DNA of 64,000 bases from Devosia neptuniae (GCF_025452235.1 NZ_CP104965.1:806001-870000), one strand, 5' to 3'. Counted from the first letter of the stretch, positions 1-9,236 are shown. A program made the numbers and translations. The notes: a model not told the origin generated them from the sequence alone.

Positions 1-229
1 GCCCAAACCGGCGCCATTCTGCTGAAAACCTGAGCGATTTCACCGATTTTTCCGCATTTTTCGCTGTGGACAAGCGTGCCGGAAAAAGGCAGCATGCTCG
101 GATTGGTATCTATGTACGTGCCTCAAAGCGGGCTTCGCACGGATGTCAGAAATGAAAATTTATAACAGAGTCAGGCAGAATCCCCGGCATTTGCCGCAGC
201 GGCCTGCCTGAGGCCCGGGAGAGAGCCAG
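1..229. other. Leader of first gene; possible 3' end of an upstream gene
   Basis: Bases 1-33 are open in the first forward frame and end in TGA, so they could be the last ten codons of a gene cut by the window edge, but nothing identifies it. The rest shows no convincing coding frame. A purine-rich GGGAGAGAG stretch lies just before the ATG at 230 and probably serves as its ribosome binding site. Confidence 0.3.
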
Positions 230-724
230 ATGAGCCACACCACCAACCCCTTCCCCCATGACCCCGACCGCGGCGCGATCTGGACCATGCTGGTCGAGCG
301 CGATATCGACGCCTTTGTCAGCGCCGACTGGAGCATGGTGGATGGCGACTTCGTGCGCGAGGGATTTCTGGGCATCAATGGCGGTGGCTCGGACAATCCC
401 GATAGCTGGAAAATCGGCTTCCCGACGCTGGAGGCCTATCGCGACGAATGGCTGCGCCAGGCGGCAGAAAGCCAGAAGGTAAAATACGCGGAGGATCAGC
501 GCCTCGCCATTTTCCGCAACACGACGCTGCAGCATATCGAGATCAATGGCGACATCGCCATCGCGCACAAGAAATTCGACGGCACGATCGCGCTGGCCGA
601 TGGCCGCAAGGAAATCATGAACTGGCAGACGCTGTATTTCTGCCGCAAGGTGGCCGGCGCCTGGAAGCTGACGGGCTTTGCCGGCTACCTCCCCTTCCCC
701 ATGGGCACTCCGCGAAAAGGCTGA
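230..724 (+). CDS. NTF2-like / SnoaL-fold protein
   Basis: A 164-residue protein that looks like the small cone-shaped NTF2-like fold: an N-terminal helical part, then a C-terminal half of alternating strands carrying HIEINGDIAIAHKKFDG and the FCRKVAGAWKLTGFAGYL ending typical of these domains. Such proteins are enzymes or ligand-binding subunits, and the substrate cannot be read from sequence. It has no signal peptide. A purine-rich RBS precedes the ATG, and the stop lies six bases before the downstream MFS gene, so the two are probably cotranscribed. The family call is from pattern only. Confidence 0.6.
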   Translation: MSHTTNPFPHDPDRGAIWTMLVERDIDAFVSADWSMVDGDFVREGFLGINGGGSDNPDSWKIGFPTLEAYRDEWLRQAAESQKVKYAEDQRLAIFRNTTLQHIEINGDIAIAHKKFDGTIALADGRKEIMNWQTLYFCRKVAGAWKLTGFAGYLPFPMGTPRKG

Positions 725-730
725 ACGACA

Positions 731-1921
731 ATGGGGGGATGGAGCGTTCAGCGGCTGACCATGCTGGTGTTTTTCCTGCAGCCGATCGCGTTCGGCTCGT
801 GGCTGCCGCGGATTCCGGATGTGCAGCAGGCGCTGGGGCTGGGGCCGGCGGCTTTGGCCTTTACGCTATTGGGCCTGCCCTGCGGCACGCTGCTGACGCT
901 GCCCTTTGCCGGGCCGCTGGTCGGCAAGATCGGACCGCGGGCGGCAATTCTCTACGGCTTTTTCTTCTACGCTATCGCGGTCAGCCTGCCAGCCTTTGCG
1001 CCCAATCCGACGCTGCTGTTCGTGGCGCTGATGCTGGCCGGCTCGTCGATCTCGTTTCTTGAGCTGGGCCTCAATGTGCAGGCCGATGCGGTGGAGAAAT
1101 CCACGGGCTCGCTGATCATGACCAAATCGCATGGTTTCTGGTCGGTGGGGATCATGGTGGGGAGCCTGATTGGCTCTGCGCTGGCGGCGATTGGGCTGGC
1201 GCCGCATTGGGCGATTTTGCTGGTGGCGGCGATCAATCTGCCGCTGGGCGTGATCGTGGCGCTGCTTCTGCCTCTGGTCGCGCCGGAAGGCGAAACGAAG
1301 ACCGAAGGACAGCGCTCGGCCTGGGCCATGCCGAGCTGGGCGCTGCTGGGCATCTGCTTTTTCGTGTTCGGCATTACCATGACCGAGGGGGCAATGGCCG
1401 ATTGGTCGGCGGTGTTCCTGCGCGAAGCGTTGGGCGCCGATGGCGGGCTGGCCGGTCTGGGTTATTCAGTGTTCGCCTTCATGGTGGCCACCGGGCGGTT
1501 TGGCGGGGACACGCTCAAGGCGCGGTTCGGGGCGGTCAATACGGCCCGCATTTGCGGCACGCTAGCATTGGCGGGGGCGGCGATCCTGTTCATTGCGCCC
1601 AATACGATTGCAGCCCTGTTCGGCTTTGCCATCATTGGCTTGGGCGTTTCGGTGGGCTTCCCACTGGCGGTGACAGCGGCGGCGAGCCTGACCGATCGGC
1701 CCTCCTCGTCCAATGTGGCGGTCTTGTCCTTCGTGGCGCTGTGCGGGTTCCTGATCGGCCCGCCGGTGATCGGCTTTATTGCCGAGCATGCCAATATGCG
1801 GCTGGGCCTGTTGGCGCTGGTGCCGGTGCTGCTTGTGAGCCTGCTGCTGACCGGGCGGCTGATGGTCAAGCAGCGGGCGGCGGATCACAATCCTGAAGCG
1901 GAAATTCCTGGAGTTCTTTGA
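731..1921 (+). CDS. MFS transporter, YbjJ-like
   Basis: This 396-residue protein has about twelve hydrophobic segments in two halves, the normal size and layout of a major facilitator. The N-terminal motif WLPRIPDVQQALGL followed by a glycine-rich second helix is characteristic of the YbjJ-like branch, which contains putative exporters of uncertain substrate. It acts in the inner membrane. It follows the NTF2-like gene by six bases, and its TGA is one base from the ATG of the M81 peptidase gene, so the three probably form one transcript. A role in moving the substrate or product of its neighbours is inference. Confidence 0.8.
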   Translation: MGGWSVQRLTMLVFFLQPIAFGSWLPRIPDVQQALGLGPAALAFTLLGLPCGTLLTLPFAGPLVGKIGPRAAILYGFFFYAIAVSLPAFAPNPTLLFVALMLAGSSISFLELGLNVQADAVEKSTGSLIMTKSHGFWSVGIMVGSLIGSALAAIGLAPHWAILLVAAINLPLGVIVALLLPLVAPEGETKTEGQRSAWAMPSWALLGICFFVFGITMTEGAMADWSAVFLREALGADGGLAGLGYSVFAFMVATGRFGGDTLKARFGAVNTARICGTLALAGAAILFIAPNTIAALFGFAIIGLGVSVGFPLAVTAAASLTDRPSSSNVAVLSFVALCGFLIGPPVIGFIAEHANMRLGLLALVPVLLVSLLLTGRLMVKQRAADHNPEAEIPGVL

Positions 1922-1922
1922 G

Positions 1923-3353
1923 ATGCGCATTGCCGTTGCCGGGCTGCATACCGAATGCAGCACCTATAATCCCGTGCTGGCGCGCGAGGCCGATTTTCGC
2001 GTATTGCGCGGCCCCGGCATGCTCAAGGATGCCTATTTCGATTTCCTGACGCATTTTCCGGCCGAGTTCATCACCATCCTGCATGCCCGCGCCATTGCCG
2101 GCGGGCCGGTGGAGCGCGGGATTTATGAGCGCTGGAAGGGTGAGATTCTTGAGGGGCTGAAGCAGGCCTTGCCGCTGGATGGGGTGTACCTCGCCATGCA
2201 TGGCGCCATGTTTGTCGAGGGCATGTTCGACGCCGAGGGGGATTTCATTGCGGCGGTGCGGGCAGTGGTCGGGCCGGATGTGCTGATTGCGGCGAGTTAT
2301 GATCTACATGGCAATGTCAGCCAGCGCATTGTCGATAGCCTGGATATTTTCTCCACCTATCGCACGGCGCCGCATATCGACGTGCCGGACACGATGCGCC
2401 GGGCGGTGACCATGCTGGTGCGGGCACTGCGGAGTGGGCAGCGGCCGGCCATCGTCTGGGCGCCGGTGCCGGTGCTGCTGCCGGGTGAGCGAACCAGTAC
2501 TCAGGACGAGCCGGCGCGCAGTTTTTATACGCAATTGCAGGAGACCGAGGACCCGACCGGCATCTGGGATGCTTCGTTCCAGGTTGGCTATGTCTGGGCG
2601 GATGAGCCGCGGGCGACGGCTTGCGCGGTGATTACCGGCACGGACCGGGCGGCCATGGAAAAAGCTGCCTCGGCTTTGGCGCAGAATTATTGGGATATTC
2701 GGAGCGAGTTCGTCTTTGGCACCAAGACGGGCAGTATCGAGGAATGCGTTGATTGGGCTGTGACGTCGGTGAGTGGGCCGGTGGTGCTGGCGGAGTCGGG
2801 GGATAATCCGACCGGCGGCGGGGTGGGTGACCGGGCCGAAGTGCTGGCGGCGCTGATTGCCCGGAATGCGCAGGGCGTGGTGTTTGCCGGCATTGCCGAC
2901 AGGGCGGCGACCGAAGCGGCTTATGCGGCGGGTGTCGGGGCGAAAGTCCAGCTCAAGATTGGTGGGAGTCTTGATCGCAGCAGCGTGCCGGTCACAGCGG
3001 AAGCCGAAGTGGTGTTCCTGCTGGAGACGGGTGAGGAGCGGCTGCGCGAGGCGGTGGTGCGGATTGGCGGGATCGATCTGGTGCTGACGGTGCGCCGGCG
3101 GCCATTTCACAATATTCCCGATTTCACGCGGCTGGGGCTTGATCCGCGGACGGCGAAAATTGTCGTGGTCAAATCAGGCTATCTGTCGCCCGATCTGGGG
3201 CCGATCGCCAATCCGAGCCTGATGGCGCTATCGCCGGGCGTGGTGGATCAGTTTGTCGAGCGGCTGGTGCGCAACCATAAAAGCGTCGCGCAATATCCGT
3301 TCGATAGGGAATTTGCCTATGCGCCGACGCCGATCTGGTCGGCACGGGCTTAG
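1923..3353 (+). CDS. M81 family metallopeptidase (MlrC-like)
   Basis: A 476-residue member of the M81/MlrC family, whose namesake degrades linearised microcystin peptides; most members have unknown substrates. The N terminus (AVAGLHTECSTYNP) corresponds to the family's HET-type start. The metal-ligand pattern is visible: Asp127 and His129 in SYDLHGN and His151 in TAPHIDVPDT. The C-terminal domain begins near SGDNPTGGGVGDR, a family hallmark. No signal peptide is seen, so it is probably cytoplasmic. It is the last gene of the set beginning at 230, and a palindromic repeat follows its stop. Confidence 0.85.
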   Translation: MRIAVAGLHTECSTYNPVLAREADFRVLRGPGMLKDAYFDFLTHFPAEFITILHARAIAGGPVERGIYERWKGEILEGLKQALPLDGVYLAMHGAMFVEGMFDAEGDFIAAVRAVVGPDVLIAASYDLHGNVSQRIVDSLDIFSTYRTAPHIDVPDTMRRAVTMLVRALRSGQRPAIVWAPVPVLLPGERTSTQDEPARSFYTQLQETEDPTGIWDASFQVGYVWADEPRATACAVITGTDRAAMEKAASALAQNYWDIRSEFVFGTKTGSIEECVDWAVTSVSGPVVLAESGDNPTGGGVGDRAEVLAALIARNAQGVVFAGIADRAATEAAYAAGVGAKVQLKIGGSLDRSSVPVTAEAEVVFLLETGEERLREAVVRIGGIDLVLTVRRRPFHNIPDFTRLGLDPRTAKIVVVKSGYLSPDLGPIANPSLMALSPGVVDQFVERLVRNHKSVAQYPFDREFAYAPTPIWSARA

Positions 3354-3370
3354 GCTGAAGCTGCGATCTG

Positions 3371-3485
3371 CCTCCCTCCCCCTTGAGGGGAGGGATTGAG
3401 GGTGGGGGTTCTGTATTCTCCACCGGCATCAAGTATGTTGGGGCCGCAGAACCCCCACCCTAGCCCTCCCCTCAAGGGGGAGGGG
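3371..3485. repeat. GC-rich dispersed palindrome, copy 1
   Basis: Two arms of about 40 bp (3371-3413 and 3447-3485) are near-perfect inverted copies around a short spacer. Each arm also contains a small palindrome built on CCCCTTGAGGGG. A related element lies at 33343-33471. It sits between convergent genes and could act as a bidirectional terminator. It resembles the short dispersed repeats common in alphaproteobacterial intergenic DNA. Confidence 0.75.
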
Positions 3486-3502
3486 ACTGGACCGTGGCTC
3501 CC

Positions 3503-4321
3503 CTAAGCCGCAGCCGTGCTGCTCTGCGTCCGCAGGGGGATGCAGAGCGGGCGGCCGTGGACGGGGTCGGTGATGACCATGGATTGCACGTCGAAAACGC
3601 GGGCGATGGTGGCTTCGGTCATCAATTCCTCGGGCGTGCCGGAGGCGGCGATGGCGCCGTCGCGCAGGAAGACCAAGCGGTCGGCATAGCGGGCGGCCAG
3701 GTTCAGATCGTGCAGGACGAGCACGACGGTGCGGCCGAAATCGGCATTGAGCTGACGCACGAGATCGAGGCAATCGAGCTGGTGCGCCATGTCGAGGTGA
3801 TTGACCGGCTCATCGAGGCAGACCACATCGGTTTCCTGCGCCAGCACCATGGCGATCCAGACGCGCTGCAATTGACCGCCCGAGAGCGAACCGAGGCGGC
3901 GCTTGCGCAGATGATCGACGCCGGTGCCGGCCATGGCGCGATCGAGCGCCGCGGCATCGTCACCGCTCCAGGGCTGCATCATGGATTGATGCGGATAGCG
4001 GCCGAGGCGGACCAGCTCTTCCACCGTCATGTCGTCGGGCGCTGAGGGGCTTTGGGCGAGCAGCCCAATCTGGCGGGCCAGCATGCGGTCATTGAGGGTG
4101 GAAATATCTACATCGCCGAGCCGCACTTGGCCGCCGCTGGGCTTATGCAGGCGGCGGATGGCGCGGAGCAGCGTGGACTTGCCGCAGCCATTGGGGCCGG
4201 CGAGCACGGTGATCTTGCCCTTGGGGATGGGCAGGGACAAGGCGTTGAGCACGCTGATAGGGCCATAGGCCAGGCTGAGATTGTCGACCGAAATGCGGGT
4301 ATCCATAGCGCTATCCGTCAT
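3503..4321 (-). CDS. Ferric-siderophore ABC importer, ATP-binding protein
   Basis: A 272-residue ATPase of the FecE/FepC type that powers uptake of ferric siderophore across the inner membrane. Walker A is GPNGCGKST from residue 42, the signature is LSGGQ at 146-150 and Walker B is VVCLDEP near 166-172. It is the last gene of a three-gene leftward set and overlaps the permease gene by eleven bases. A second ATG at codon 6 is an equally possible start. Length and neighbours fit the FecCDE architecture. The exact siderophore is unknown. Confidence 0.9.
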   Translation of the reverse strand: MTDSAMDTRISVDNLSLAYGPISVLNALSLPIPKGKITVLAGPNGCGKSTLLRAIRRLHKPSGGQVRLGDVDISTLNDRMLARQIGLLAQSPSAPDDMTVEELVRLGRYPHQSMMQPWSGDDAAALDRAMAGTGVDHLRKRRLGSLSGGQLQRVWIAMVLAQETDVVCLDEPVNHLDMAHQLDCLDLVRQLNADFGRTVVLVLHDLNLAARYADRLVFLRDGAIAASGTPEELMTEATIARVFDVQSMVITDPVHGRPLCIPLRTQSSTAAA

Positions 4322-5345
4322 GGCGTTGCCTGCCCATCAGCAAGAAGAGGAAATAGGGTGCGCCGATAACCGCAGTCACCGTGCCGGCGGGAACTTCGAT
4401 GGGGGCAAAGGCCACCCGGACGATGAGATCGGCCGCGACCAGCATGATGGCGCCGAGCAGGAAGCTACCCACAAGACCGGCATAGACATTGCGGCCGACG
4501 AGGAGCCGCGCCAGGTGTGGCGCCATCAGGCCGATAAAGCCGACGCCGCCGACAAAGGCCACCGACACGGCGGTGAGCGCGGCGGCCAGCGCGAAGATCA
4601 GCACGCGAAAGAGCGGCAGATCGAGGCCGACGCCGCGGGCGGAGACTTCATCGAGATCGGCCGGGGGCAGCTTGCGGGCGGCGATGAGCGAGAGCAGCAG
4701 TAGCGGCAGCATGGCGAGGGCGGTGACCTGGATTTCGCTCCAGTTGATTTCGTTGACCGAGCCGGCAATCCAGCGCGCCGCCTGGCTGGTTCGATAGATG
4801 GGGCCGATCAGCATCATGACGATGGTGATGGCCTTGGCGACAGCGGCGATGGCAATGCCGAACAGCAGCAGGCGAATGGCCGAGGAGGCCTGACGGCCCG
4901 AGAGGATGAAGACCAGCGATATGGCGGCCAGCGCGCCCAGGGTCGCGGCGACCGGCTGGTAGGCGATGGAGGTGACCAGCGCATTGGATTCGTCGGACAG
5001 CAGGGCCAGGAAAATGACGACGCCCAAGGCTGCGCCATCGATGACGCCCAGCACGCCGGGGGAGGCCAGCGAATTGCGGGTGATTTTTTGCAGCAGGAAG
5101 CCTGCCGCCGCCATGCCGCCACCGGCAAGGGCCGCGATGACGACGCGCGGCAGGCGCAATTGCAGCACGATGAGGTTCTGGGTTTTCTCGCCGGCGCCGA
5201 GGATGACCCTGGTCACCTGATCGAGCGGAATCCAGGTGGAACCGAAGGCGACGCCGCTGAGCGCGAGCAGCACGAAGGCCAGCGCCATGAGGCCGAGCGC
5301 CGCCGGCGCGCGGGCCGGGGCGAGATTGGAGGTGAGGCCGCTCAT
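4311..5345 (-). CDS. Ferric-siderophore ABC importer, permease (FecCD family)
   Basis: This 344-residue protein is very hydrophobic, with about nine or ten membrane segments. It carries FecCD/BtuC-family landmarks: LRLPRVVIAALAGGGMAAAG near the N terminus and GGVGFIGLMAPHLAR followed by R-L-L-V-G toward the C terminus. It would pair with the permease encoded immediately upstream as a heterodimeric channel. Start and stop overlap both neighbours by a few bases, indicating translational coupling in one operon with the ATPase. Confidence 0.9.
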   Translation of the reverse strand: MSGLTSNLAPARAPAALGLMALAFVLLALSGVAFGSTWIPLDQVTRVILGAGEKTQNLIVLQLRLPRVVIAALAGGGMAAAGFLLQKITRNSLASPGVLGVIDGAALGVVIFLALLSDESNALVTSIAYQPVAATLGALAAISLVFILSGRQASSAIRLLLFGIAIAAVAKAITIVMMLIGPIYRTSQAARWIAGSVNEINWSEIQVTALAMLPLLLLSLIAARKLPPADLDEVSARGVGLDLPLFRVLIFALAAALTAVSVAFVGGVGFIGLMAPHLARLLVGRNVYAGLVGSFLLGAIMLVAADLIVRVAFAPIEVPAGTVTAVIGAPYFLFLLMGRQRHDG

Positions 5346-6331
5346 GCTGCCCTCCGCTTGAGCAGGACCAGAAGGACCACGCCACCCACGACAGCGGTGA
5401 TGGCGCCGACGGGGGCTTCGACCGGGTAGATGATGAAGCGCGCGGCGACATCGGCTAGCGTCGCATAGATGGCGCCGAGCAGGGCGGCGGCGGGAATTTG
5501 CCGGGCATGGCGCAGGCCGACAAGGCGGCGCGCGGCATGGGGCACGACGAGGCCGACAAAGGTGACGGGGCCGGCCATGGAAACAGCGGCGCCGGTGAGC
5601 AATGCGACCGACACGAAACTGCCGCCGCGCACCAGAGCCAGCGGTACGCCAAGGCTGGTGGCGGTGGAATCGTCGGCCTGCAGCGCATCCAGCGCCCGGT
5701 GCAGCAGCAACGCCAGTGCGGCGCCGATGAGGACGATGGGTGCGCCGGTCTGCGCCAGGGTCATGGGGCGATCGACGAAGGAACCCGAGAGCCAGAACAG
5801 CAATTGCTGCAGTTGCGCTTCATTGGTGGTGAGGATCATTTCGACGATGGAATGGCCAAGCCCGGCAATGGTGACGCCGATCAGCACGATGCGGATGGGC
5901 GACAGCCCCCCTGCCCCCGCCGCGATGGCAAAGACCAGAAAGCTGGTCAGCAGGGCGCCCAAAGCTGCCGACATGGAAAGCCCGAGCAGCGAGCCGACGC
6001 CAAAAGCGGTGCTGGCAACCACGACTGCCAGGGAGGCGCCGGCATTGAGGCCAAGCGTGTCGGGCGAGGCGATGCGGTTGCGCGACAGGGTCTGCACGAT
6101 GACGCCGGCAATGGCGAGCGCGGCACCGACCAGTGGCGCGAGGACCGCGCGGGGCAGCCGCAGATTGGAGATGACCACAGCGGTTTCCGAGCCGTCAAAG
6201 GCGAACAGCGCCTGCCAGACCTGATCGAGCCCATAGAGCTTGAAGCCCAGCGTCAGGCTCATCAGCATGGCGGCGAGCAGGGCAATGATGAGCCCCACCC
6301 AGATTGCCGGAAACGGCAGGGCGGCGAGCAC
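5342..6331 (-). CDS. Ferric-siderophore ABC importer, permease (FecCD family)
   Basis: The second FecCD-type permease, 329 residues, with LRLPRAVLAPLVGAALAIAG and the conserved GPVTFVGLVVPHAARRLVG segment. It is the first gene of the leftward arm. The best-supported start is a GTG at 6331; no in-frame ATG lies upstream before the divergent control region. Its end overlaps the next permease gene by four bases. Together with the binding proteins encoded on the other strand it should form a complete importer. Confidence 0.88.
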   Translation of the reverse strand: MLAALPFPAIWVGLIIALLAAMLMSLTLGFKLYGLDQVWQALFAFDGSETAVVISNLRLPRAVLAPLVGAALAIAGVIVQTLSRNRIASPDTLGLNAGASLAVVVASTAFGVGSLLGLSMSAALGALLTSFLVFAIAAGAGGLSPIRIVLIGVTIAGLGHSIVEMILTTNEAQLQQLLFWLSGSFVDRPMTLAQTGAPIVLIGAALALLLHRALDALQADDSTATSLGVPLALVRGGSFVSVALLTGAAVSMAGPVTFVGLVVPHAARRLVGLRHARQIPAAALLGAIYATLADVAARFIIYPVEAPVGAITAVVGGVVLLVLLKRRAA

Positions 6332-6382
6332 GGGACGGGAAGAGGCGTGGGCGAGGTCGGACAGGGGAAAAGACCAATAAGC

Positions 6383-6414
6383 TGATATTGACAGTCATAC
6401 TAAATTCTGACTGT
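6383..6414. promoter_or_regulatory. Candidate iron-responsive operator in divergent spacer
   Basis: The spacer between the divergent arms of the iron locus holds TGATATTGACAGTCA (6383-6397), which fits the TGA-N9-TCA spacing of the rhizobial iron-responsive IRO box read by RirA. It also holds a 7-bp inverted repeat, ACAGTCA (6391-6397) and TGACTGT (6408-6414). The placement suits control of both arms. Which regulator binds is inference. Confidence 0.4.
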
Positions 6415-6440
6415 TTGCCCAGACCATTTTCTGATCCCTC

Positions 6441-7382
6441 ATGTCAAGATTTAGGATTGTCATGTCCACTCTTCGCAACACATTCGCGGCGATGGCCTGC
6501 GCCGCCATTCTGGCACTGGCGCCGGGCGCCCTGGCCCGCGAAATCACCCACGCCATGGGCACAACCGAGGTGCCGGACAGTCCGCAGCGGATCGTTATCC
6601 TGACCAATGAAGGCACCGAAGCGCTGCTGGCCGTGGGCATCAAGCCCGTTGGGGCGGTGCAGTCCTGGGTGGGCAATCCCTGGTACGATCATATCGCTGA
6701 TGACATGACCGATGTCACCGTGGTCGGCGAGGAATCGGCGATCAACCTCGAAGCCATTGCGGCGCTGCAGCCGGACCTGATCATCGGCAACAAGATGCGC
6801 CAGGAGAAGATCTACGATCAGCTCTCCGCGATTGCGCCGACCGTAATGTCCGAGCGCCTGCGCGGCGACTGGAAGGTCAATATGGCGCTTTACACCGAGG
6901 CGGCCGGCAAGGGCGAAGAGGGCAAGGCGGCGCTGGCGGCCTATGACGAGCGCATCGCCAAGATCGCCGCGGAGGCCGGTCCGCTGCTCGAGGAGAAAGT
7001 CTCGCTGGTGCGCTTCATGTCGGGCATGACCCGCATCTATTACAAGGACACTTTCGCCGGCCTGATCCTGAGTGAAATCGGCTTCAGGCGCCCTGCGTCG
7101 CAGGACAAGCCGGAATTTGCCGACGATGTGGGCAAGGAACGCATTCCCGATTTCGACGGCGATCGCCTGTTCTACTTCGTCTATGAAGTGGGCGATGGCG
7201 TTGCCGAGAAGGTGGCGGCGGAGTGGACCGCCGACCCGCTGTGGCAGAACCTGCCCGTGGTGAAAGCCGGCAGGGCCTATGCCGTTTCCGACACGATCTG
7301 GAATACGGCCGGTGGCGTCATCGCCGCCAACCTGCTGCTCGACGATGTCGAAAAACATTATGGGCTGGCCTCCACCCGCTAG
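6441..7382 (+). CDS. Siderophore ABC importer, substrate-binding protein 1
   Basis: A 313-residue FecB/FepB-type (periplasmic binding protein class III) receptor. A signal peptide is visible, ending near GALA-REITHAMG. An internal ATG at 6462 gives a more typical signal sequence than the first ATG and may be the true start. The body has the family layout: an N-terminal lobe with PQRIVILTNEGTEALLAVGI, a long linking helix, then a second lobe. It delivers ferric siderophore to the permeases encoded on the opposite strand. A close paralogue follows directly. Confidence 0.88.
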   Translation: MSRFRIVMSTLRNTFAAMACAAILALAPGALAREITHAMGTTEVPDSPQRIVILTNEGTEALLAVGIKPVGAVQSWVGNPWYDHIADDMTDVTVVGEESAINLEAIAALQPDLIIGNKMRQEKIYDQLSAIAPTVMSERLRGDWKVNMALYTEAAGKGEEGKAALAAYDERIAKIAAEAGPLLEEKVSLVRFMSGMTRIYYKDTFAGLILSEIGFRRPASQDKPEFADDVGKERIPDFDGDRLFYFVYEVGDGVAEKVAAEWTADPLWQNLPVVKAGRAYAVSDTIWNTAGGVIAANLLLDDVEKHYGLASTR

Positions 7383-7390
7383 AAATCCCT

Positions 7391-7425
7391 GGCCATCCGC
7401 GGCAAGCGGGTGGCCGTTTTTTATT
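7391..7425 (+). terminator. Intrinsic terminator or attenuator between paralogous binding-protein genes
   Basis: A 10-bp stem (7391-7400 with 7406-7415, one G-U pair) with a five-base loop is followed by GTTTTTTATT. This is a textbook intrinsic terminator shape, only nine bases after the first binding-protein stop. Partial read-through would make the second binding protein and the ferredoxin less abundant than the first. Confidence 0.8.
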
Positions 7426-7442
7426 CTATTTTGAGCTGATCC

Positions 7443-8360
7443 ATGTTGAAGCACCTGTTCTCTGCCGGCCTGTTTGCGGCCCTGATGCTATCGAGCGCGC
7501 AGGCGCGGGAAATTACCCACGCCATGGGCGTGACCGAAGTGCCCGACCAGCCGCAGCGCGTGGTGATCCTGACCAATGAAGGCACCGAGGCATTGCTGCA
7601 TCTGGGCGTGGTGCCGGTCGGGGCGGCGCAGAGCTGGGACGTTGACCCGTTTTACGACCATCTGGTGCCACTGCTGGGTGACGCGGTTTCGCTGGGCACC
7701 GAGACGGCGATTAATCTTGAACTGGTCGCCTCGCTCGAACCCGACCTGATCATCGGCACCAAGGTGCGCCAGGAAAAAATATATGAGCAGCTTTCGGCCA
7801 TTGCACCGACGGTGATGTCGGAAACGATCGGGGAAAGCTGGCTCAAGAATTATCAATTCTATGGCGAGGTGCTGGGCCTGGGCGACAAGGCGGCGGCAAA
7901 TGTCGCGGCGCTGGAAGTGCGCGCCAAGGAACTGGCGGCAGCCATTGGCGATGGTGTGAATGAAGAAATTTCGCTGGTGCGCTTCTCGCCGTCGCGCACG
8001 CGGCTTTATTTCCGCGGCAGCTTCCCCGGCGTTGTGCTGGATCTTGTCGGATTCAAGCGCCCGCCGGCGCAGGATCACACCGAGACCTTCACTGAGGTGC
8101 AGAAGGAACGCATCCCCGAAATGGCGGGCGATCGCATTTTCTACTTCTCCTCGGACAACGACAATAGTGAAGACAAGGCCAATATGGACGAGTGGCTGGC
8201 CGATCCGCTCTGGCTCAACCTTGAGGCGGTGAAGGCGGGCAAGGCGCAGCGCGTGGGCGAATTGGCGTGGAATGCCGGCGGCGGCATTTATTGCGCCTAT
8301 ATGATGCTGGACGATCTGGCCGATATCTATGGCGTGACCCTGCCGCCGCTTGGCCAGTAA
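7443..8360 (+). CDS. Siderophore ABC importer, substrate-binding protein 2
   Basis: A 305-residue paralogue of the preceding receptor. It shares REITHAMG after a clear signal peptide (cleavage near SAQA) and the blocks VVILTNEGTEALL and SAIAPTVMSE, but the C-terminal lobe differs considerably. Tandem duplication followed by divergence is the simplest reading and could widen the range of siderophores bound. Its TAA is immediately followed by the ATG of the ferredoxin-like gene, so those two are coupled. Confidence 0.87.
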   Translation: MLKHLFSAGLFAALMLSSAQAREITHAMGVTEVPDQPQRVVILTNEGTEALLHLGVVPVGAAQSWDVDPFYDHLVPLLGDAVSLGTETAINLELVASLEPDLIIGTKVRQEKIYEQLSAIAPTVMSETIGESWLKNYQFYGEVLGLGDKAAANVAALEVRAKELAAAIGDGVNEEISLVRFSPSRTRLYFRGSFPGVVLDLVGFKRPPAQDHTETFTEVQKERIPEMAGDRIFYFSSDNDNSEDKANMDEWLADPLWLNLEAVKAGKAQRVGELAWNAGGGIYCAYMMLDDLADIYGVTLPPLGQ

Positions 8361-9236
8361 ATGGTTCGCCTGTTCTGCACCGATCTGGCCATTGCCAAAG
8401 GCGAACCCCAGGAGGGTATGGGGGCGCTAGCCGAGCGGCATTTGTTCATCCGCTGGCCCAAGGGCAAATGGCGGCGGCCGCGCTATATGGCCGCCGACAT
8501 GAGCGAGGCGCTGCAAGGCGCCATGAAGGCGAGCATGGGCCATGGCCGCTATGTCGGGCTGGTCGATAGCGGAGACGGGACGGAGCTGGAGCTGCTGTCG
8601 TTTCCCGATGGACGGCGCTATGTGCCGGCCGATCAGGCGGAAGCGGCCGCGCTGGTTATCGCATGGGGCGAGGGGCAGGCGTTGCCGGGGGACGTGTTCG
8701 AGCGGCAGGTGATCTTGTGCTGCACGGACGCCAAGACCGATGCCTGCTGCGCGCGCTATGGTTTTCCGGTCTATAAGGCCCTGGCGGCGAGCACCGATGC
8801 GTTCGATGTGCTGCAATGCACCCATATCGGGGGGTGCCATTTTGCGCCCTCGGTGATCGTCATGCCCAATCGGGACCGCTATGGGCGGCTGACGCCGGCC
8901 GATGTGCCGGCCTTTCTCGATGCCCTGTCACGCGGGCAATATTTCCTCCCCGCCTTCAAGGGGCGCAATGGGTTGGATGAAGCACGGCAGACTGCCGAGA
9001 TTGCGGCGATGCGCTGGGCCGAGGGGCATGGCTATGCCCAGGCCCAAGTGCAGTTGGATGAAACGGCCGATATTTCGGTCGATGACATGGATGTGCGGTT
9101 TAGTGTTGCGGGCATTGCGCTCAGCGTGGCGCTGACGCGGACGCAGTTCGACGTGCAGGGCAATTGCCGCGATATCGAAGCCGAGGCGTTCAAGCCGGTG
9201 GGGCGCTGGACCGTGAGCGGCGTCTCCGCCCGCTAA
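8361..9236 (+). CDS. Sucrase/ferredoxin-like (thioredoxin-fold [2Fe-2S]) protein
   Basis: A 291-residue protein of the Suc_Fer-like family. Cysteine clusters CC-x7-CC at residues 120-130 and C153/C159 in CTHIGGCHFAP match the thioredoxin-like [2Fe-2S] ferredoxin signature, with the conserved VMPNRDRYGRL just after. No signal peptide is present. Its start abuts the stop of a siderophore-binding protein, so a role in reducing imported ferric siderophore in the cytoplasm, analogous to FhuF-type reductases, is the likely inference. Cognate electron donors are not nearby. Confidence 0.78.
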   Translation: MVRLFCTDLAIAKGEPQEGMGALAERHLFIRWPKGKWRRPRYMAADMSEALQGAMKASMGHGRYVGLVDSGDGTELELLSFPDGRRYVPADQAEAAALVIAWGEGQALPGDVFERQVILCCTDAKTDACCARYGFPVYKALAASTDAFDVLQCTHIGGCHFAPSVIVMPNRDRYGRLTPADVPAFLDALSRGQYFLPAFKGRNGLDEARQTAEIAAMRWAEGHGYAQAQVQLDETADISVDDMDVRFSVAGIALSVALTRTQFDVQGNCRDIEAEAFKPVGRWTVSGVSAR

